Shown here piece by piece: positions 1 to 11,842 of a stretch of 41,464 nucleotides of DNA; positions within the stretch are counted from its first letter, which is position 1, and the number at the start of each line of letters is the position of its first letter. Below the pieces are notes generated by a model. The model saw only the letters and a program-made list of their open reading frames with translations. It had not been told where the DNA came from and did not search any database. The DNA comes from Deltaproteobacteria bacterium (GTDB taxonomy: Bacteria; Desulfobacterota; Binatia; UBA9968). The stretch lies in assembly GCA_030688735.1 (NCBI GenBank), contig JAUYJC010000124.1:1-41464 (forward strand), read 5' to 3'. The position numbers and the translations under genes were made by a program.

Positions 1-381
1 ATCAACGACCGGGGACCGTTTGCTAAAGGCCGCATCCTCGATCTATCTTACGCCGCCGCGCAAGCCCTCGGCGCCGTCGGCCCCGGCACCATCCCGGTGC
101 GCATCGAGGTGATCGACGGCGGTCCCTATCGGGTCCAAACCATCCGCGATTCGCTCGATTACACGCTTCAGTTGGGGTCGTTCTCCCAGGTTGAAAACGC
201 GCAGTCGTTGCGCGATCGCTTCGCGCAAGACTATGCCGACGTAACCATCGCTCCGCTGCAAACCAGAGACGCTACCTATTTCCGCGTCCAGCTCGGCACC
301 TTCTCGAATCGCGCCGCGGCTGAAGAACGGGCACGGCAGGTCTCACAAGCCGGGTTCGCGGTGATCATCGTGGAGAAATAG
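1..381 (+). CDS. rlpA: RlpA-type septal ring lytic transglycosylase, C-terminal part (5' truncated by window)
   Basis: The frame is open from base 1 to the TAG at 379-381. The first ~40 codons (INDRGPF, GRILDLSYAAA, G.IPVRIEV) match the end of the RlpA double-psi beta-barrel domain. A linker leads to a SPOR domain of about 70 residues (YTLQLGSF near the start, YFRVQLGTF in the middle), which in known proteins binds denuded septal peptidoglycan. RlpA proteins are exported or lipoprotein glycan-strand cleavers or cell-separation factors; the signal peptide and most of the catalytic domain lie outside the window. The next gene begins at the base after this stop, so the two are very likely co-transcribed. 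Family assignment is secure; enzymatic activity cannot be judged without the N-terminus. Confidence 0.88.
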   Translation: MNDRGPFAKGRILDLSYAAAQALGAVGPGTIPVRIEVIDGGPYRVQTIRDSLDYTLQLGSFSQVENAQSLRDRFAQDYADVTIAPLQTRDATYFRVQLGTFSNRAAAEERARQVSQAGFAVIIVEK

Positions 382-1773
382 ATGAATAGTGTTGCCGTGG
401 TAACAGAGAAATTTCGCTTTCGCGGGTCACGCGTCTCGGGCAAGCTCGCCATCGCGATTCTCTCGGGGCTGCTCGCCGCTTGCGCCGGTTCGGAACCGCC
501 GCGGCTCAACTCCGCGCCCTCCCCCCCTCTCTCTCTTGCCGAACTCAAGCAGCGAGTCAGCGAGATTCGCGCCCTGCCGTTCAAGCAGACGGCGGATCAG
601 GCCGAACTCTCGGCTTTATCAAGCGCGGGTGTCGGAGACGATCTTGGCGGTCCATCGCTGGCGCAAATCGCGCGCGCCTATAAGCGCATCGGCCTTCTCG
701 CCGAGTCCGTCGATTTTGCCAAGGCGATGATGGAATTTGCGAGGCTGAAGCGGTTGGCCGTATACGAAGCCGGCCGCGAAAGGCTGACGATCGCCCCGGA
801 GGCGGCAAGGCTCGGCGAGGCGTTGGCTGGAACGCAAAATGGCGACCCGAATCAGGTCGCGTCGGTGCTCGCCTTGGCGCGGGCGCTGCAAGACCAGCAT
901 TTCCGTTGGTCGGATCGAGTCAAAGGCCTGGGTTCGGAAGATCGCAAGCTTGCCTTTCAGGCGCTCGCGGACGGCGACGCACTGCTGGTAGCGCTCAACT
1001 ACCTGAGCAAATACCGGGAGCCGCTCAATTGGGCCCAAGCGACCAACAGATTCGCCGCGGGATTGGAAAAGGTCGGCGGCCATCTTCCCGAACTCTTAAA
1101 GCAAGATCTGATTTTCCCCTACCGCGACGGAAGTCAATTCGCCCAGTGGGCGTTCTTGGCCAAAGGTTGGAGCGGCGTCAACGCGCTGTTCGCAGAGCCG
1201 CCGATTTCCAGCGCGCAAATTCTCCATCCTGAGAAGTACTACCTCCGGCGCTTTACCCCGTTACGCATCACGCCCTTCGGGCTCAGGCGACAATTCAAGG
1301 AAAACGCCGTCCTCGATGAAACTCTGGGAGAATTTCGAATCCAAATACTGCTCGGATCGAATCAGCCGCGCGAGGAGTCCAGGCAGATTGCCGCAGGCTG
1401 GACCGGCGATCATCTTTCGGCATACCCTGACGGTGACGGTTTGATAACGGCCTGGATCAGCGCCTGGAGCGGCGACAAGGAAGCGCGCGATTTCCAACGC
1501 GCCTTTCGCTCCGTGCTGGAGCGGCGCCACCGCGTGCGCTTCGACGAAACGCCGGGTCAGCCGGACGGCTGGAAAGCGAACCTGCGCACCGGACGCTCGA
1601 TCGTGCTGCAAACCCGAGGTGCCGTGGTGCTTTTTCTCGACGGCATCGCGTCAGCCCGCGCCTTGGAAGTCAGCGAAGAAAACTGGAAGAATCTTGAAAT
1701 CGCCCCCGAGTCGGTGGACTTGCCCTTCGAATCCGCCAAGCAACCGGCTCAGTTGTCGCTCAGCAGCAAATAA
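382..1773 (+). CDS. Lipoprotein related to an HExxH metallopeptidase family, metal motif lost
   Basis: 463 residues beginning at the ATG directly after the rlpA stop. A basic, rather long n-region, hydrophobic stretch and lipobox LAAC (Cys34) indicate an exported lipoprotein. The body resembles, from memory, a large family of exported proteins common in Myxococcota and relatives that carry HELTHALQDQHF followed by an EGDA motif and, later, FPY..G..F and PP.S.EQ.LHPEKY. Here ALQDQHF (residues 168-174), GDA (198-200), FPYRDGSQF and ILHPEKYY are kept, but the HExxH positions read L163, A164 and R167, and the Glu of EGDA is Asp197. It would therefore be a non-catalytic relative, perhaps a structural or binding lipoprotein in the envelope. 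The 3' end overlaps the convergent MBL gene by 25 bases. Family recognition is from motif memory and needs a profile search. Confidence 0.6.
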   Translation: MNSVAVVTEKFRFRGSRVSGKLAIAILSGLLAACAGSEPPRLNSAPSPPLSLAELKQRVSEIRALPFKQTADQAELSALSSAGVGDDLGGPSLAQIARAYKRIGLLAESVDFAKAMMEFARLKRLAVYEAGRERLTIAPEAARLGEALAGTQNGDPNQVASVLALARALQDQHFRWSDRVKGLGSEDRKLAFQALADGDALLVALNYLSKYREPLNWAQATNRFAAGLEKVGGHLPELLKQDLIFPYRDGSQFAQWAFLAKGWSGVNALFAEPPISSAQILHPEKYYLRRFTPLRITPFGLRRQFKENAVLDETLGEFRIQILLGSNQPREESRQIAAGWTGDHLSAYPDGDGLITAWISAWSGDKEARDFQRAFRSVLERRHRVRFDETPGQPDGWKANLRTGRSIVLQTRGAVVLFLDGIASARALEVSEENWKNLEIAPESVDLPFESAKQPAQLSLSSK

Positions 1774-2669
1774 CGGTTGGTTTCCCTCTTGACCCGGCCC
1801 TCGCGCATCAGCTTTTCCAGATGCGCCTGGACGGAAAACTCGGCGACCCTCTGGAGCGCGGGCGAAACGTCGACGTAGATCATTTGCGTGATATCGCCGA
1901 TGGTGTTGCGCCCCTTGCGCAGCGCCGCGAGCACCTGCTGCTCGCGCTCCAAGCGATGCTGAATGTACTCCCTGATTTTTGCCTCGGGCTTGCCGATGAG
2001 CGGTCCGTGACCGGGCAGGATTAAGCTGATGTCGAAGCCGAGCAAACGCTCCAGCGACTTCAGGTAATCGGTCATGTTGCCGTCCGGCGGGCGAATCACG
2101 GCGGTGCCGAAACCCAGAATGTTGTCACCGCTGAATAGCACTTTGTCGCCCGCCTCGTAGAAACAGCAGTGGCCGGACTCGTGGCCGGGCGTGTGCAAGA
2201 CATGCAGCTCCCCGCCGCCAAGGGCGATGCGGTCGTTGTCGCCGTATTGAAAATCTTCGCCGCCCAGAAATCCAGCGCGCGAGCGGTGAATACCCAGCTT
2301 GGCGCCGGTGCGCTTTTTGAGCGCCAACGCGCCGCCGCAGTGATCGCTATGGATATGCGTGAGCAGAATCTTTTCGATCTTCTTGGCCCCCATCGCCTCG
2401 GCCTGTTCGATGATCCCGTCCATGTTCGAGTCGGCGCCGAGCGCCACGTCGATGACGACGACGTTTTCCTTGCCGACGACGTACTGGTTCGTCCCTTGAA
2501 GCGTCATGATGCCGGGATTGTCGGCGGTGTAGCGGCGAATGTGGTTGGGAGCGGCCATCGAAAGTTTTTCAGCGGCTTCGGCGCCGCGGCGAGGGAGTGG
2601 ATGGAAGCCGCCTAGCAGCGCCAGCGATAATTTTCCGAGCACCGCCAGCGCTTCTCTTCTGGTAATCAC
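1749..2669 (-). CDS. Exported MBL-fold metallo-hydrolase (LACTB2-like, Tat-type leader)
   Basis: 306 residues. The N-terminus MITRREALAVLGKLSLALL has a twin-arginine RR followed by a hydrophobic stretch, suggesting Tat export. The metallo-beta-lactamase core is complete: THIHSDH (H105, H107, D109, H110), HTPGHESGH, SGDN (bridging Asp) and LPGHGP. After the core there is a helical C-terminal region of about 80 residues (HRLEREQQVLAAL...LEKLMREGRVKRE) of the winged-helix type found in LACTB2-like hydrolases. Substrate is unknown; the family includes thioesterases, lactonases and nucleases, and an exported location disfavours nuclease or glyoxalase roles. No gene is co-directional within 450 bases on either side, so it is probably monocistronic. 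Confidence 0.85.
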   Translation of the reverse strand: MITRREALAVLGKLSLALLGGFHPLPRRGAEAAEKLSMAAPNHIRRYTADNPGIMTLQGTNQYVVGKENVVVIDVALGADSNMDGIIEQAEAMGAKKIEKILLTHIHSDHCGGALALKKRTGAKLGIHRSRAGFLGGEDFQYGDNDRIALGGGELHVLHTPGHESGHCCFYEAGDKVLFSGDNILGFGTAVIRPPDGNMTDYLKSLERLLGFDISLILPGHGPLIGKPEAKIREYIQHRLEREQQVLAALRKGRNTIGDITQMIYVDVSPALQRVAEFSVQAHLEKLMREGRVKRETNRYLLLSDN

Positions 2670-2698
2670 AGGCTTGCAATAATTCGCCCAGAATCATC

Positions 2699-3120
2699 TC
2701 ACCACGAAGCACCCAGCGCGGCTACGCCGCAACCGAACCTCGGAGTATCTCCCGCAAAGGCGCAAAGGCCGCAAAGGTCGGAGAATACGGGTGAAAATCA
2801 TTCGTAAGAATTTTTGTCTTTCCCCTCCGTACTTGGCGACCCTTCGACGTTGCTCAGGACATGCTTTGCGCCTTGGCGGGAGGTATTTCCGACTCCGAGT
2901 GCTTTCAGTCTCCAGATCATTTGCGCACGCCGCGCATATTTGGAACTATAGTAGTACGAAGGCCACGAAGGTTTCGGACATTAATATTTTTAAACTTCCG
3001 TCCTTCGTGCTCTTGCCCCGTGGAATACCAGGCCCCAATTCCACCGGGCGAGTGTCCTTCGTGGTAAAAGTTGCATTTTCTTTTTTGTTGCGGCTGCGCC
3101 GCGCCGGGACCATCGTGGTG
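2699..3120. repeat. Composite palindromic intergenic repeat
   Basis: The 460-base gap between the MBL gene and acnA has no convincing gene. Its outer arms are inverted copies of each other: 2699-2738 contains ACCACGAAGCACCCAGCG and GGCTACGCCGCAACCG, and 3085-3120 reads as an imperfect reverse complement. Nested inside is a second inverted pair: CTCCCGCAAAGGCGCAAAGG near 2750, and its partner with GCGCCTTGGCGGGAGG near 2870. A module with TTCGACGTTGCTCAGGACAT lies at about 2845. The left outer arm recurs, inverted, at 36637-36673. Short open frames here follow repeat sequence and are not called. Confidence 0.75.
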
Positions 3121-3131
3121 CAAACTTGTTG

Positions 3132-5825
<2,694 letters not shown>

Positions 5826-6012
5826 TACGCGCTCCTTATAATATGAGGTGTTTGTTAAGCAGATCTAATTTGTAGCTAGGCTAAACTCATAAAGCAATAG
5901 GAAGAATCGCGCATCGTCGCATCGGGGCGAGGAACGATAACGCCAACGGCAGGGGTCACCTAATTCCATCGACAATGAAGCCGAAGCTTGCTTTAAGTGA
6001 TAAAGCGCCTTT

Positions 6013-7059
6013 ATGCCGGACTCCAACACAAACATCGCCACATCTCGTTCAAGCTTCCGCCATCGATTGATCGCCTGGTTTCGTCTGCACCAGGAAAAAC
6101 TCTGGTGGCTCCATAGCCTCTATGCCCTGATCTCGGGCATCGGCATCATGTGGCTCGGAAAACGGAACTTTGCTTACCTCCGGCTGGTTGTTTTCCACGT
6201 CAGTTTCATCTGGCTCTCCAGCCTCTTTCTGCCGAAGTTACTCAACCATCCCCGCCTGCTGGCGCCGTGGGCCCCGCGGCTCCGTCTCGTCGTCAACTTT
6301 TTCAACAAGAATTTTTACCAGCAGATGCTGTTTCTTGTCCTACCGATTTATTACGCCAGCGCCACTCTGGGGTCGCGCAATTTTCTCTTCGTGCTGTTAA
6401 TCGGATTGTCCGCTATGCTATCGACGCTTGACGTTATTTATGACCGCCATCTTTCGGCGAAGCGCGGTTTAACGGCCACGTTCTTTGCATTTAATCTATT
6501 CACCCTGATCAACGTCATGCTGCCAATCCTGTGGAGCGTCAGCAACACACTCACGACACGCGTCAGCGCCGCCCTGGCGTGCCTGGGCTTTTTGTCTTTT
6601 TTTTATCCAAGTTCACAGTCAAAATTCCGCCGCAGGGCGCTCGGCCTTGCGACCGGTCTGCTGTTTCTCGGTCTGATCGAACTCGGGCGCCCCTTGATTC
6701 CCCCGGCTCCACTGCGCTTGGCGAGCATCGAATTCGGCAGGGACTTCGACAAAGTGTCGCGCCGGGTGGTATCGTCTTTGACCGAGCTTCAACCGAACCA
6801 GCCGCTCCGGCTCTACGGCGTAACGGCGATCAAAGCGCCGTTGGGCCTTACGGAACGGGTGCGCCACCGCTGGCACGAAAACGGCAAACTCATTTTCGCT
6901 TCTCCTTTTTACAACATGGTGGGCGGGCGAGAAGAAGGCTTTCGGCTCTGGACGAGCGTCTCATTCAACAGTATCGCGCCGGGCACAAAGCTGCGGCTCG
7001 ATCTCGAAACCGAGGGCGGACAACTGATCGGCCGCGCCGGATTGAAGACGGGGAGTTAG
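6013..7059 (+). CDS. DUF5924/DUF2914 family membrane protein
   Basis: 348 residues. After a short basic N-terminus (RHRLIAWFRLHQEKLWWLHS) there are about six or seven hydrophobic segments between residues ~35 and ~225, matching the DUF5924 membrane region. The C-terminal ~110 residues are soluble, with LRLYGVTAIKAPLGL, VRHRWHENGKLI, GGREEGFRLWTSVSF and a closing beta-rich segment, which is the DUF2914 pattern. Such proteins are inner-membrane proteins of unknown role with the DUF2914 domain predicted outside the cytoplasm. No strong ribosome-binding site is visible before the ATG. It stands alone between acnA (divergent) and the first TAXI-like gene. Confidence 0.78.
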   Translation: MPDSNTNIATSRSSFRHRLIAWFRLHQEKLWWLHSLYALISGIGIMWLGKRNFAYLRLVVFHVSFIWLSSLFLPKLLNHPRLLAPWAPRLRLVVNFFNKNFYQQMLFLVLPIYYASATLGSRNFLFVLLIGLSAMLSTLDVIYDRHLSAKRGLTATFFAFNLFTLINVMLPILWSVSNTLTTRVSAALACLGFLSFFYPSSQSKFRRRALGLATGLLFLGLIELGRPLIPPAPLRLASIEFGRDFDKVSRRVVSSLTELQPNQPLRLYGVTAIKAPLGLTERVRHRWHENGKLIFASPFYNMVGGREEGFRLWTSVSFNSIAPGTKLRLDLETEGGQLIGRAGLKTGS

Positions 7060-7314
7060 CTTTCCTGAGTTTGAGGCTCCCGGTTTGCGCGAGTATAATT
7101 TATCCGCCGAGCTGTGCGGCAATTGGAGACTTGCAGCACATTGGTCTATGTTGGGACGGCAATGTGGATCGACAGCGAATACAGGCGGCAACAGTACGGG
7201 CCGAGCGAGACTCGCTCTGCCCCGCTCAAGATGACCAGCGAGCCCCGCGCCGCCGACTTGAGCCTGGCGCGCGCAACGTTTACCGCGAGAGGAAAGGCAG
7301 GTAATGCTAACTTC

Positions 7315-8298
7315 ATGAGCAACCATGAATTGACTCTCAAGCCGACGCGGATGCGCACGCACCCGCACACCACCCGCTCGCGGTTGATGCTCGAAGTCGC
7401 CGCAGAGCTGGTCAACCGCCGAGACTGGCCTTACCTCCAGGCGCGCATAAATTTACGCGAACAAGGATCGACCGAGTGGCCGGTGACGCTGTTTGCAAGC
7501 GACAGTCCGGCGGCGATCCCCGAGGTGGCCGCGGGAAAGACGCAGTTTGCGATCATCAATCCGTCGATGATTCTCAAGCTCGCCGCGCTCGGCAGCGCAC
7601 CGTTCGACGCGCCGCTGCCGCTACGCGCCATCGCCGTGCTGCCGTCTTTGGATCAGATGGTGTTCGCCGTCACCGCCGATACCGGACTGAAATCCTTCGC
7701 CGACATCCGCGAGCGCAAATTCCCCCTGAAAGTGTCCCTGCGCGGCCAGCCCGACCATTCATTGCACATCATCATGAATCACGTGGTCGCCGCCGCGGGA
7801 TTCACGCTAGAGGATATTATTTCTTGGGGCGGTGAAGTCAGGTATGACCGCGGCATGGCCTACGGCGCAAACCGCATTGGCGCAGTGCAGCGCGGCGAGA
7901 TCCACGCGATTTTCGACGAAGGGGCGAGCACCTGGGGCAACATGGCGCTCGAGGTGGGAATGAATTTCTTGTCTTTGGATGAAGCGCTCTTGACGCGACT
8001 GGAATCCATCGGCCTGCGCCGAGGTTTAATTGAGCAAACAAACTTCCCCAAACTCCCTTTCGATGTCCCGACCCTCGATTTCAGCGGCTGGCCGATTTAC
8101 ACCCACAGAGACACGCCTGACATGATCGTCAGTGATTTCTGCCGCGCGCTGGACGCTAGCAAGGATCGAATCCCCTAGACCGAGGACGCGCCGCTCCCGC
8201 TCGCGCAGATGGTGCGGGACACGCCCGAAGGCCATCTTGAAGTGCCGCTCCATCCCGCCGCCGAACGTTTTTGGCAGGAACAGGGATATCTCGATTAG
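7315..8298 (+). pseudogene. TAXI-like substrate-binding protein, interrupted by in-frame TAG
   Basis: Paralogue of the gene at 11957. Shared landmarks are FAIINPSMIL, AIAVLPS.DQMVFAV, AVQRGEIHAIFDEG...WG and TLDFSGWPIYT. The frame meets TAG at 8176 but continues open for 39 codons to a second TAG at 8296. The continuation (PLPLAQM, VPLHPAAERFWQEQGYLD) aligns without gaps to the C-terminus of the paralogue (PLDIAQL, VPLHPGAKRFYRERGYLR). Family members usually carry Trp after the Ile-Pro preceding this point, so TGG-to-TAG is the simplest explanation. The ATG at 7315 was chosen because homology starts there; the frame is open upstream to 7114 without family-like sequence. There is no signal peptide, unusual for a solute-binding protein, and no TRAP permease nearby. 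It is either a recent nonsense mutation, amber readthrough, or a base-call error. Confidence 0.75.
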
Positions 8299-8471
8299 AA
8301 GCGCAGCTTTCGTTATTACTGTTCGTGACTCGTATTCGTAAAACGGGCACGATCACTTATCGCCTGGGCACGATTACCCGCCAGGCAATCGAGGACAACC
8401 AATTTACCCGCCTGCGCGGCACCTATCCGTTTTCAGCAGCTTGTTAGGGTCGGACGGGCTTGTCACCCGAC

Positions 8472-9575
8472 TCACGGGTGCACGCTCTCCAAAAACCAAT
8501 CGGTTGGAATCTCACGCCCGACTCCCTTGGCCTTGGCTTCTTGATAAACCGCCGCGCCTACGGCAGCGAACTGTAGACCGATACCGAGATTATTGAGAAA
8601 ACAGGTTATCTCATCCGCCGTGGCCCGACCCGGCACGCTGCCGGCCACCAACTCTCTCAATTCGGGAGCCGCGAGCCAAAACGGATGCTCTACCAGGGAG
8701 TCCTTGGCTTTCCCCGGGCCTCGCTTGATGATGTCGATGGCATCGTGAGCGGGTATGCCGTCGTCGCCGAAGCCGGCGACGTAATTTTCCGGCGCGTGCT
8801 TATGCGAGTGAATGATCAACCGGCCGACTTTGCGGATCGTCTCATCGCCGAGCTCCGGCACCCGCACGCAGGTAACATGCATGCCTGGCTTTACCCAATC
8901 AGGATTAATCACCCGCGATAATGAATTCGTCGTCGTCGCGATGATATCGGCATCGCGCACGGCCTCTTCCGCACTTTCCACGGATCGCACTTCCGCGGTC
9001 ACTTTCTGCTGCATCTCTTTGACGAAGGTCTCGCGATTGGCCTGGGTCGGGCTGAAAACGTTCACTCTCTTGAGATTGCGCACGGCGCACATCGCCGGCA
9101 GATGGCTCCCAGCCTGCCAGCCGGAACCGAAGAGCGCCAGCGTGCTCGAGTCCTCGCGCGCCAGATGGCGCGCTGCGATGGCGCTGCTCGAAGCCACGCG
9201 CATGCGCTGGACCACACCGTCGGGAAAAATCGCCAGCGGCTCGCCGTTCTCGGTGGAGAACAGCATGACCAGCCCGACGTATTTATCACCGGGCGCGGCC
9301 GGCACTTTGGTTTTCAGGACCCTTCCTCCCTGTTGCCGCCAGCGGATAATGTCGGAGTTGATCCGCATCGCGACGATGGGCGGATCGGTGAGCCCCGCCT
9401 CCATCGACTTAAAAGCATAGACGCCGGACTCGTTGGGCGAAGGCAGGACCAAATCCGTGCGCGGGCGGTTGATCGCCTTGCCCTGATGCCAACTCTTGTA
9501 GGCCCGTTCCAGGGCGTCGATGCAGGTCTTGATGGAAAGAAACGACTCAATTTCTTCGTTGCTCAGAATCAACAT
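8472..9575 (-). CDS. Ornithine cyclodeaminase / mu-crystallin family protein
   Basis: 367 residues. The family fold is clear: N-terminal LILSNEEIESFLSIKTCIDALE, substrate-region NRPRTDLVLPSP, and an NAD(P)-binding Rossmann segment starting ALFGSGWQAGSHLPAM, followed by VNVFSPT. A later stretch reads DADIIATTTNSLSRVI and GMHVTCVR. Characterised members are ornithine cyclodeaminase, alanine dehydrogenase and imine/ketimine reductases; substrate cannot be named here. It is divergent from the neighbouring DUF1932 dehydrogenase (9698), with 122 bases between, so the two may share a control region. A soluble cytoplasmic enzyme is expected. No strong Shine-Dalgarno sequence precedes the ATG. Confidence 0.88.
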   Translation of the reverse strand: MLILSNEEIESFLSIKTCIDALERAYKSWHQGKAINRPRTDLVLPSPNESGVYAFKSMEAGLTDPPIVAMRINSDIIRWRQQGGRVLKTKVPAAPGDKYVGLVMLFSTENGEPLAIFPDGVVQRMRVASSSAIAARHLAREDSSTLALFGSGWQAGSHLPAMCAVRNLKRVNVFSPTQANRETFVKEMQQKVTAEVRSVESAEEAVRDADIIATTTNSLSRVINPDWVKPGMHVTCVRVPELGDETIRKVGRLIIHSHKHAPENYVAGFGDDGIPAHDAIDIIKRGPGKAKDSLVEHPFWLAAPELRELVAGSVPGRATADEITCFLNNLGIGLQFAAVGAAVYQEAKAKGVGREIPTDWFLESVHP

Positions 9576-9697
9576 GTTTCATCGCTTATCAATGAGACCG
9601 GCGCAGGTCAAGGAAAACCGGCAATTTGTTCCTCCAACTTCCTTGACTAAACGCACCGATCTCGATTAGCTTCCCGACATTAGCGGAGATACCCAAA

Positions 9698-10558
9698 ATG
9701 ACCATCAAAGCCATTGCACTGCTGCATCCCGGCAACATGGGCTCCACCATCGGCGCCGCCGCGGGGACCAGCGGCGCTCGCGTGGTCTGGGCGTCGGAGC
9801 AAAGAAGCAAAGCCAACCGGGAGCGGGCCAAGCAGGCCGGCCTGATCGACGTGGAGACGTTACCCAATGCGTTGCGCGAGAGCGACGTCGTTCTCTCCGT
9901 TTGCCCGCCCCACGCGGCGCTGGAAGTCGCTGAGATCGTCGCGCGGCAAAACTTCAAAGGCATCTACGTCGACGCCAACGCGATTTCGCGGGCCACCGCC
10001 GTGCAGGTCGGGGAAATCGTCACAAAAGCCGGCGCGAGCTTCGTCGACGGCGGCATCATCGGCGCGCCGGTAAAAAAAGCCGGAACGACCCGCCTCTATC
10101 TCTCCGGAATGCGTGCCCCGGAAATAGCCGAATTATTTTCCGCGAGCATGCTCGACGCCCGAGCCATCGGCCCGGAGCCCGGTGCCGCCTCGGCCCTCAA
10201 GGTCGCGTATGCGGCGTGGACCAAGTGCACCGACGCGTTGTTGCTGGCGATTCGCGCCCTGGCGGCCCATGAAGGCGTCGACCACGCGCTATTAGAGGAG
10301 TGGAACATTTCTCAACCCGAACTCGAGCGCCGTTGCCAGCGTGCAGCAGCGGTGGCGGTTCCCAAAATGTGGCGTTACGTCGGCGAGATGGAAGAAATCG
10401 CCGAAACGTTCAGGGCCGCAGGATTGCCGGGCGGTTTTCATCTGGCCGCGGCGGAAATTTGCCAGCGCCTCGCGCCGTTCAAAGATCAGACCGATCCGGT
10501 TCCCACGCTCGCGGCCGTCATCGATGCAATTCGCAAAGAGTCGGAGAAACTGTGCTGA
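9698..10558 (+). CDS. NAD(P)-dependent oxidoreductase, 6PGDH-like N-domain with DUF1932 C-domain
   Basis: 286 residues. It opens with the dinucleotide-binding turn IALLHPGNMGSTIGAAA, then VVWASEQRS and SDVVLSVCPPHAALEVAE, typical of beta-hydroxyacid dehydrogenases. FVDGGIIGAPVKKAG matches the substrate loop of that superfamily. The helical C-terminal part (SALKVAYAAWTKCTDALLLAI...) fits DUF1932, found in predicted 6-phosphogluconate-dehydrogenase-like enzymes of unknown substrate. The equivalent of the catalytic Lys is K in LKVAYAAWTK. GGAG lies upstream of the ATG with a suitable gap. It is followed after 120 bases by an acyl-CoA dehydrogenase on the same strand, so the two may be co-expressed. 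Confidence 0.87.
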   Translation: MTIKAIALLHPGNMGSTIGAAAGTSGARVVWASEQRSKANRERAKQAGLIDVETLPNALRESDVVLSVCPPHAALEVAEIVARQNFKGIYVDANAISRATAVQVGEIVTKAGASFVDGGIIGAPVKKAGTTRLYLSGMRAPEIAELFSASMLDARAIGPEPGAASALKVAYAAWTKCTDALLLAIRALAAHEGVDHALLEEWNISQPELERRCQRAAAVAVPKMWRYVGEMEEIAETFRAAGLPGGFHLAAAEICQRLAPFKDQTDPVPTLAAVIDAIRKESEKLC

Positions 10559-10678
10559 GGAGTGGCCCAATGTTCCAAAATCTGGTCGCCTATTCGAAAC
10601 TGAGTTGTCGTAAATTGGATTGCGGATGTTCGATCTAATCTAAGATCGAAAATTAAGAGAAGAGCGAAGGGGGAGAAA

Positions 10679-11842
10679 ATGGACTTCAATCTGCCTGAAG
10701 AGATCCAGCTACTCAAAGACACGGTGCGGCGATTCGTGAACAAGGAGTTGATTCCGCTGGAGCACGAGTATCGCCACGACAGCGAGGGACCGATGCCGGA
10801 GCGGCTGCTCGAGCCGCTGCAAGAGAAAACCAAAGCCATGGGGCTTTGGATGCTCGATGTGCCGGCGGAATACGGTGGCGCCGGTCTCGGGCTTTTGCCC
10901 CGCTGCATCATTCATGAAGAAGTGGCTCGCGCGGCCTCCCTACCCTTTCGTGGCCTGGAACTATTCGGGCCGGAAGTGCGCCCGGTCCTGTTTCATTGCA
11001 ACGAAGAGCAGAAGGAGCGATTTTTGAAGCCGGTGCTGCGCGGCGAGCTGCGCTTCTGCTTCGCCCAGACCGAGCCGGACGCGGGTAGCGATCCGGCGGC
11101 GATGCGCACGCGCGCCGTGCAGGACGGCGATTCGTTCATCGTCAACGGCACCAAACGCTTCATTACCGCCGCGGGGCGGTCAGACTATGTCCAACTGATG
11201 GCGTTGACCGATCCCGAGAAACGCGCGCGCGGCGGTATCACCTGCTTCGCCGTCGATCTCAAAAGCCCCGGCGTCGTGCTTGAACGAAATTGGCCGACCA
11301 TGATGGGAGAAGCGCCCTGGCAGATTCTCTTCGACAACGTGCGTGTGCCGGCGGCCAATGTTATTGGCGCGGTTGGCGGCGGATTCTCACTCGCGCAAAA
11401 ATGGATTTCCGAGGGGCGGATCCGCGGGCATGGCGCGCGCCCGGTGGGCATCGCCCAGCGCGCCCTGGACATGATGATCGAGTACTCCAAGATCCGCGTG
11501 ACCTTCGGTCGGCCGCTGGCCGATCGCCAGGCGATCCAGTTCATGATCGCCGACTCGGCGATGGAGCTGCACGCGACACGCCTGATGGTTTACGAGTGCG
11601 CCTGGCGTCAAGATCAAGGCGAGGATGTGCGCAATCTTTCTTATATGGTCAAAGTCATGGCCACCGAGATGGCGAGCCGCGTCGTCGACCGCGCCATCCA
11701 GGTGCACGGCGGTTTGGGATTGATGAAAGAGCTGCCGCTCGAATGGTGGTACCGCCAGATCCGCAGCACGCGGATCACCGAAGGCGCCAACGAGGTCTTG
11801 CGCTGGCGCCTCGCGCAAAATCTGATTCGGGCGCACGCTTGA
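10679..11842 (+). CDS. Acyl-CoA dehydrogenase (FAD-dependent)
   Basis: 387 residues, normal for the family. N-terminal MDFNLPEEIQLLKDTVRRFV; mid-domain FCFAQTEPDAGSDPAAMRTRA (FAD/substrate loop); FIVNGTKRFITAAG; and VHGGLGLMKELPLEWWYRQIRSTRITEGANEVLR at the C-terminus. Glu368 in ITEGANEV is at the canonical catalytic-base position of short/medium-chain enzymes. It oxidises an acyl-CoA to the 2-enoyl-CoA and passes electrons to ETF in the cytoplasm. GGGGGAG precedes the ATG at the right spacing. It sits between the DUF1932 dehydrogenase and the intact TAXI-like gene, in the same orientation. Confidence 0.95.
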   Translation: MDFNLPEEIQLLKDTVRRFVNKELIPLEHEYRHDSEGPMPERLLEPLQEKTKAMGLWMLDVPAEYGGAGLGLLPRCIIHEEVARAASLPFRGLELFGPEVRPVLFHCNEEQKERFLKPVLRGELRFCFAQTEPDAGSDPAAMRTRAVQDGDSFIVNGTKRFITAAGRSDYVQLMALTDPEKRARGGITCFAVDLKSPGVVLERNWPTMMGEAPWQILFDNVRVPAANVIGAVGGGFSLAQKWISEGRIRGHGARPVGIAQRALDMMIEYSKIRVTFGRPLADRQAIQFMIADSAMELHATRLMVYECAWRQDQGEDVRNLSYMVKVMATEMASRVVDRAIQVHGGLGLMKELPLEWWYRQIRSTRITEGANEVLRWRLAQNLIRAHA

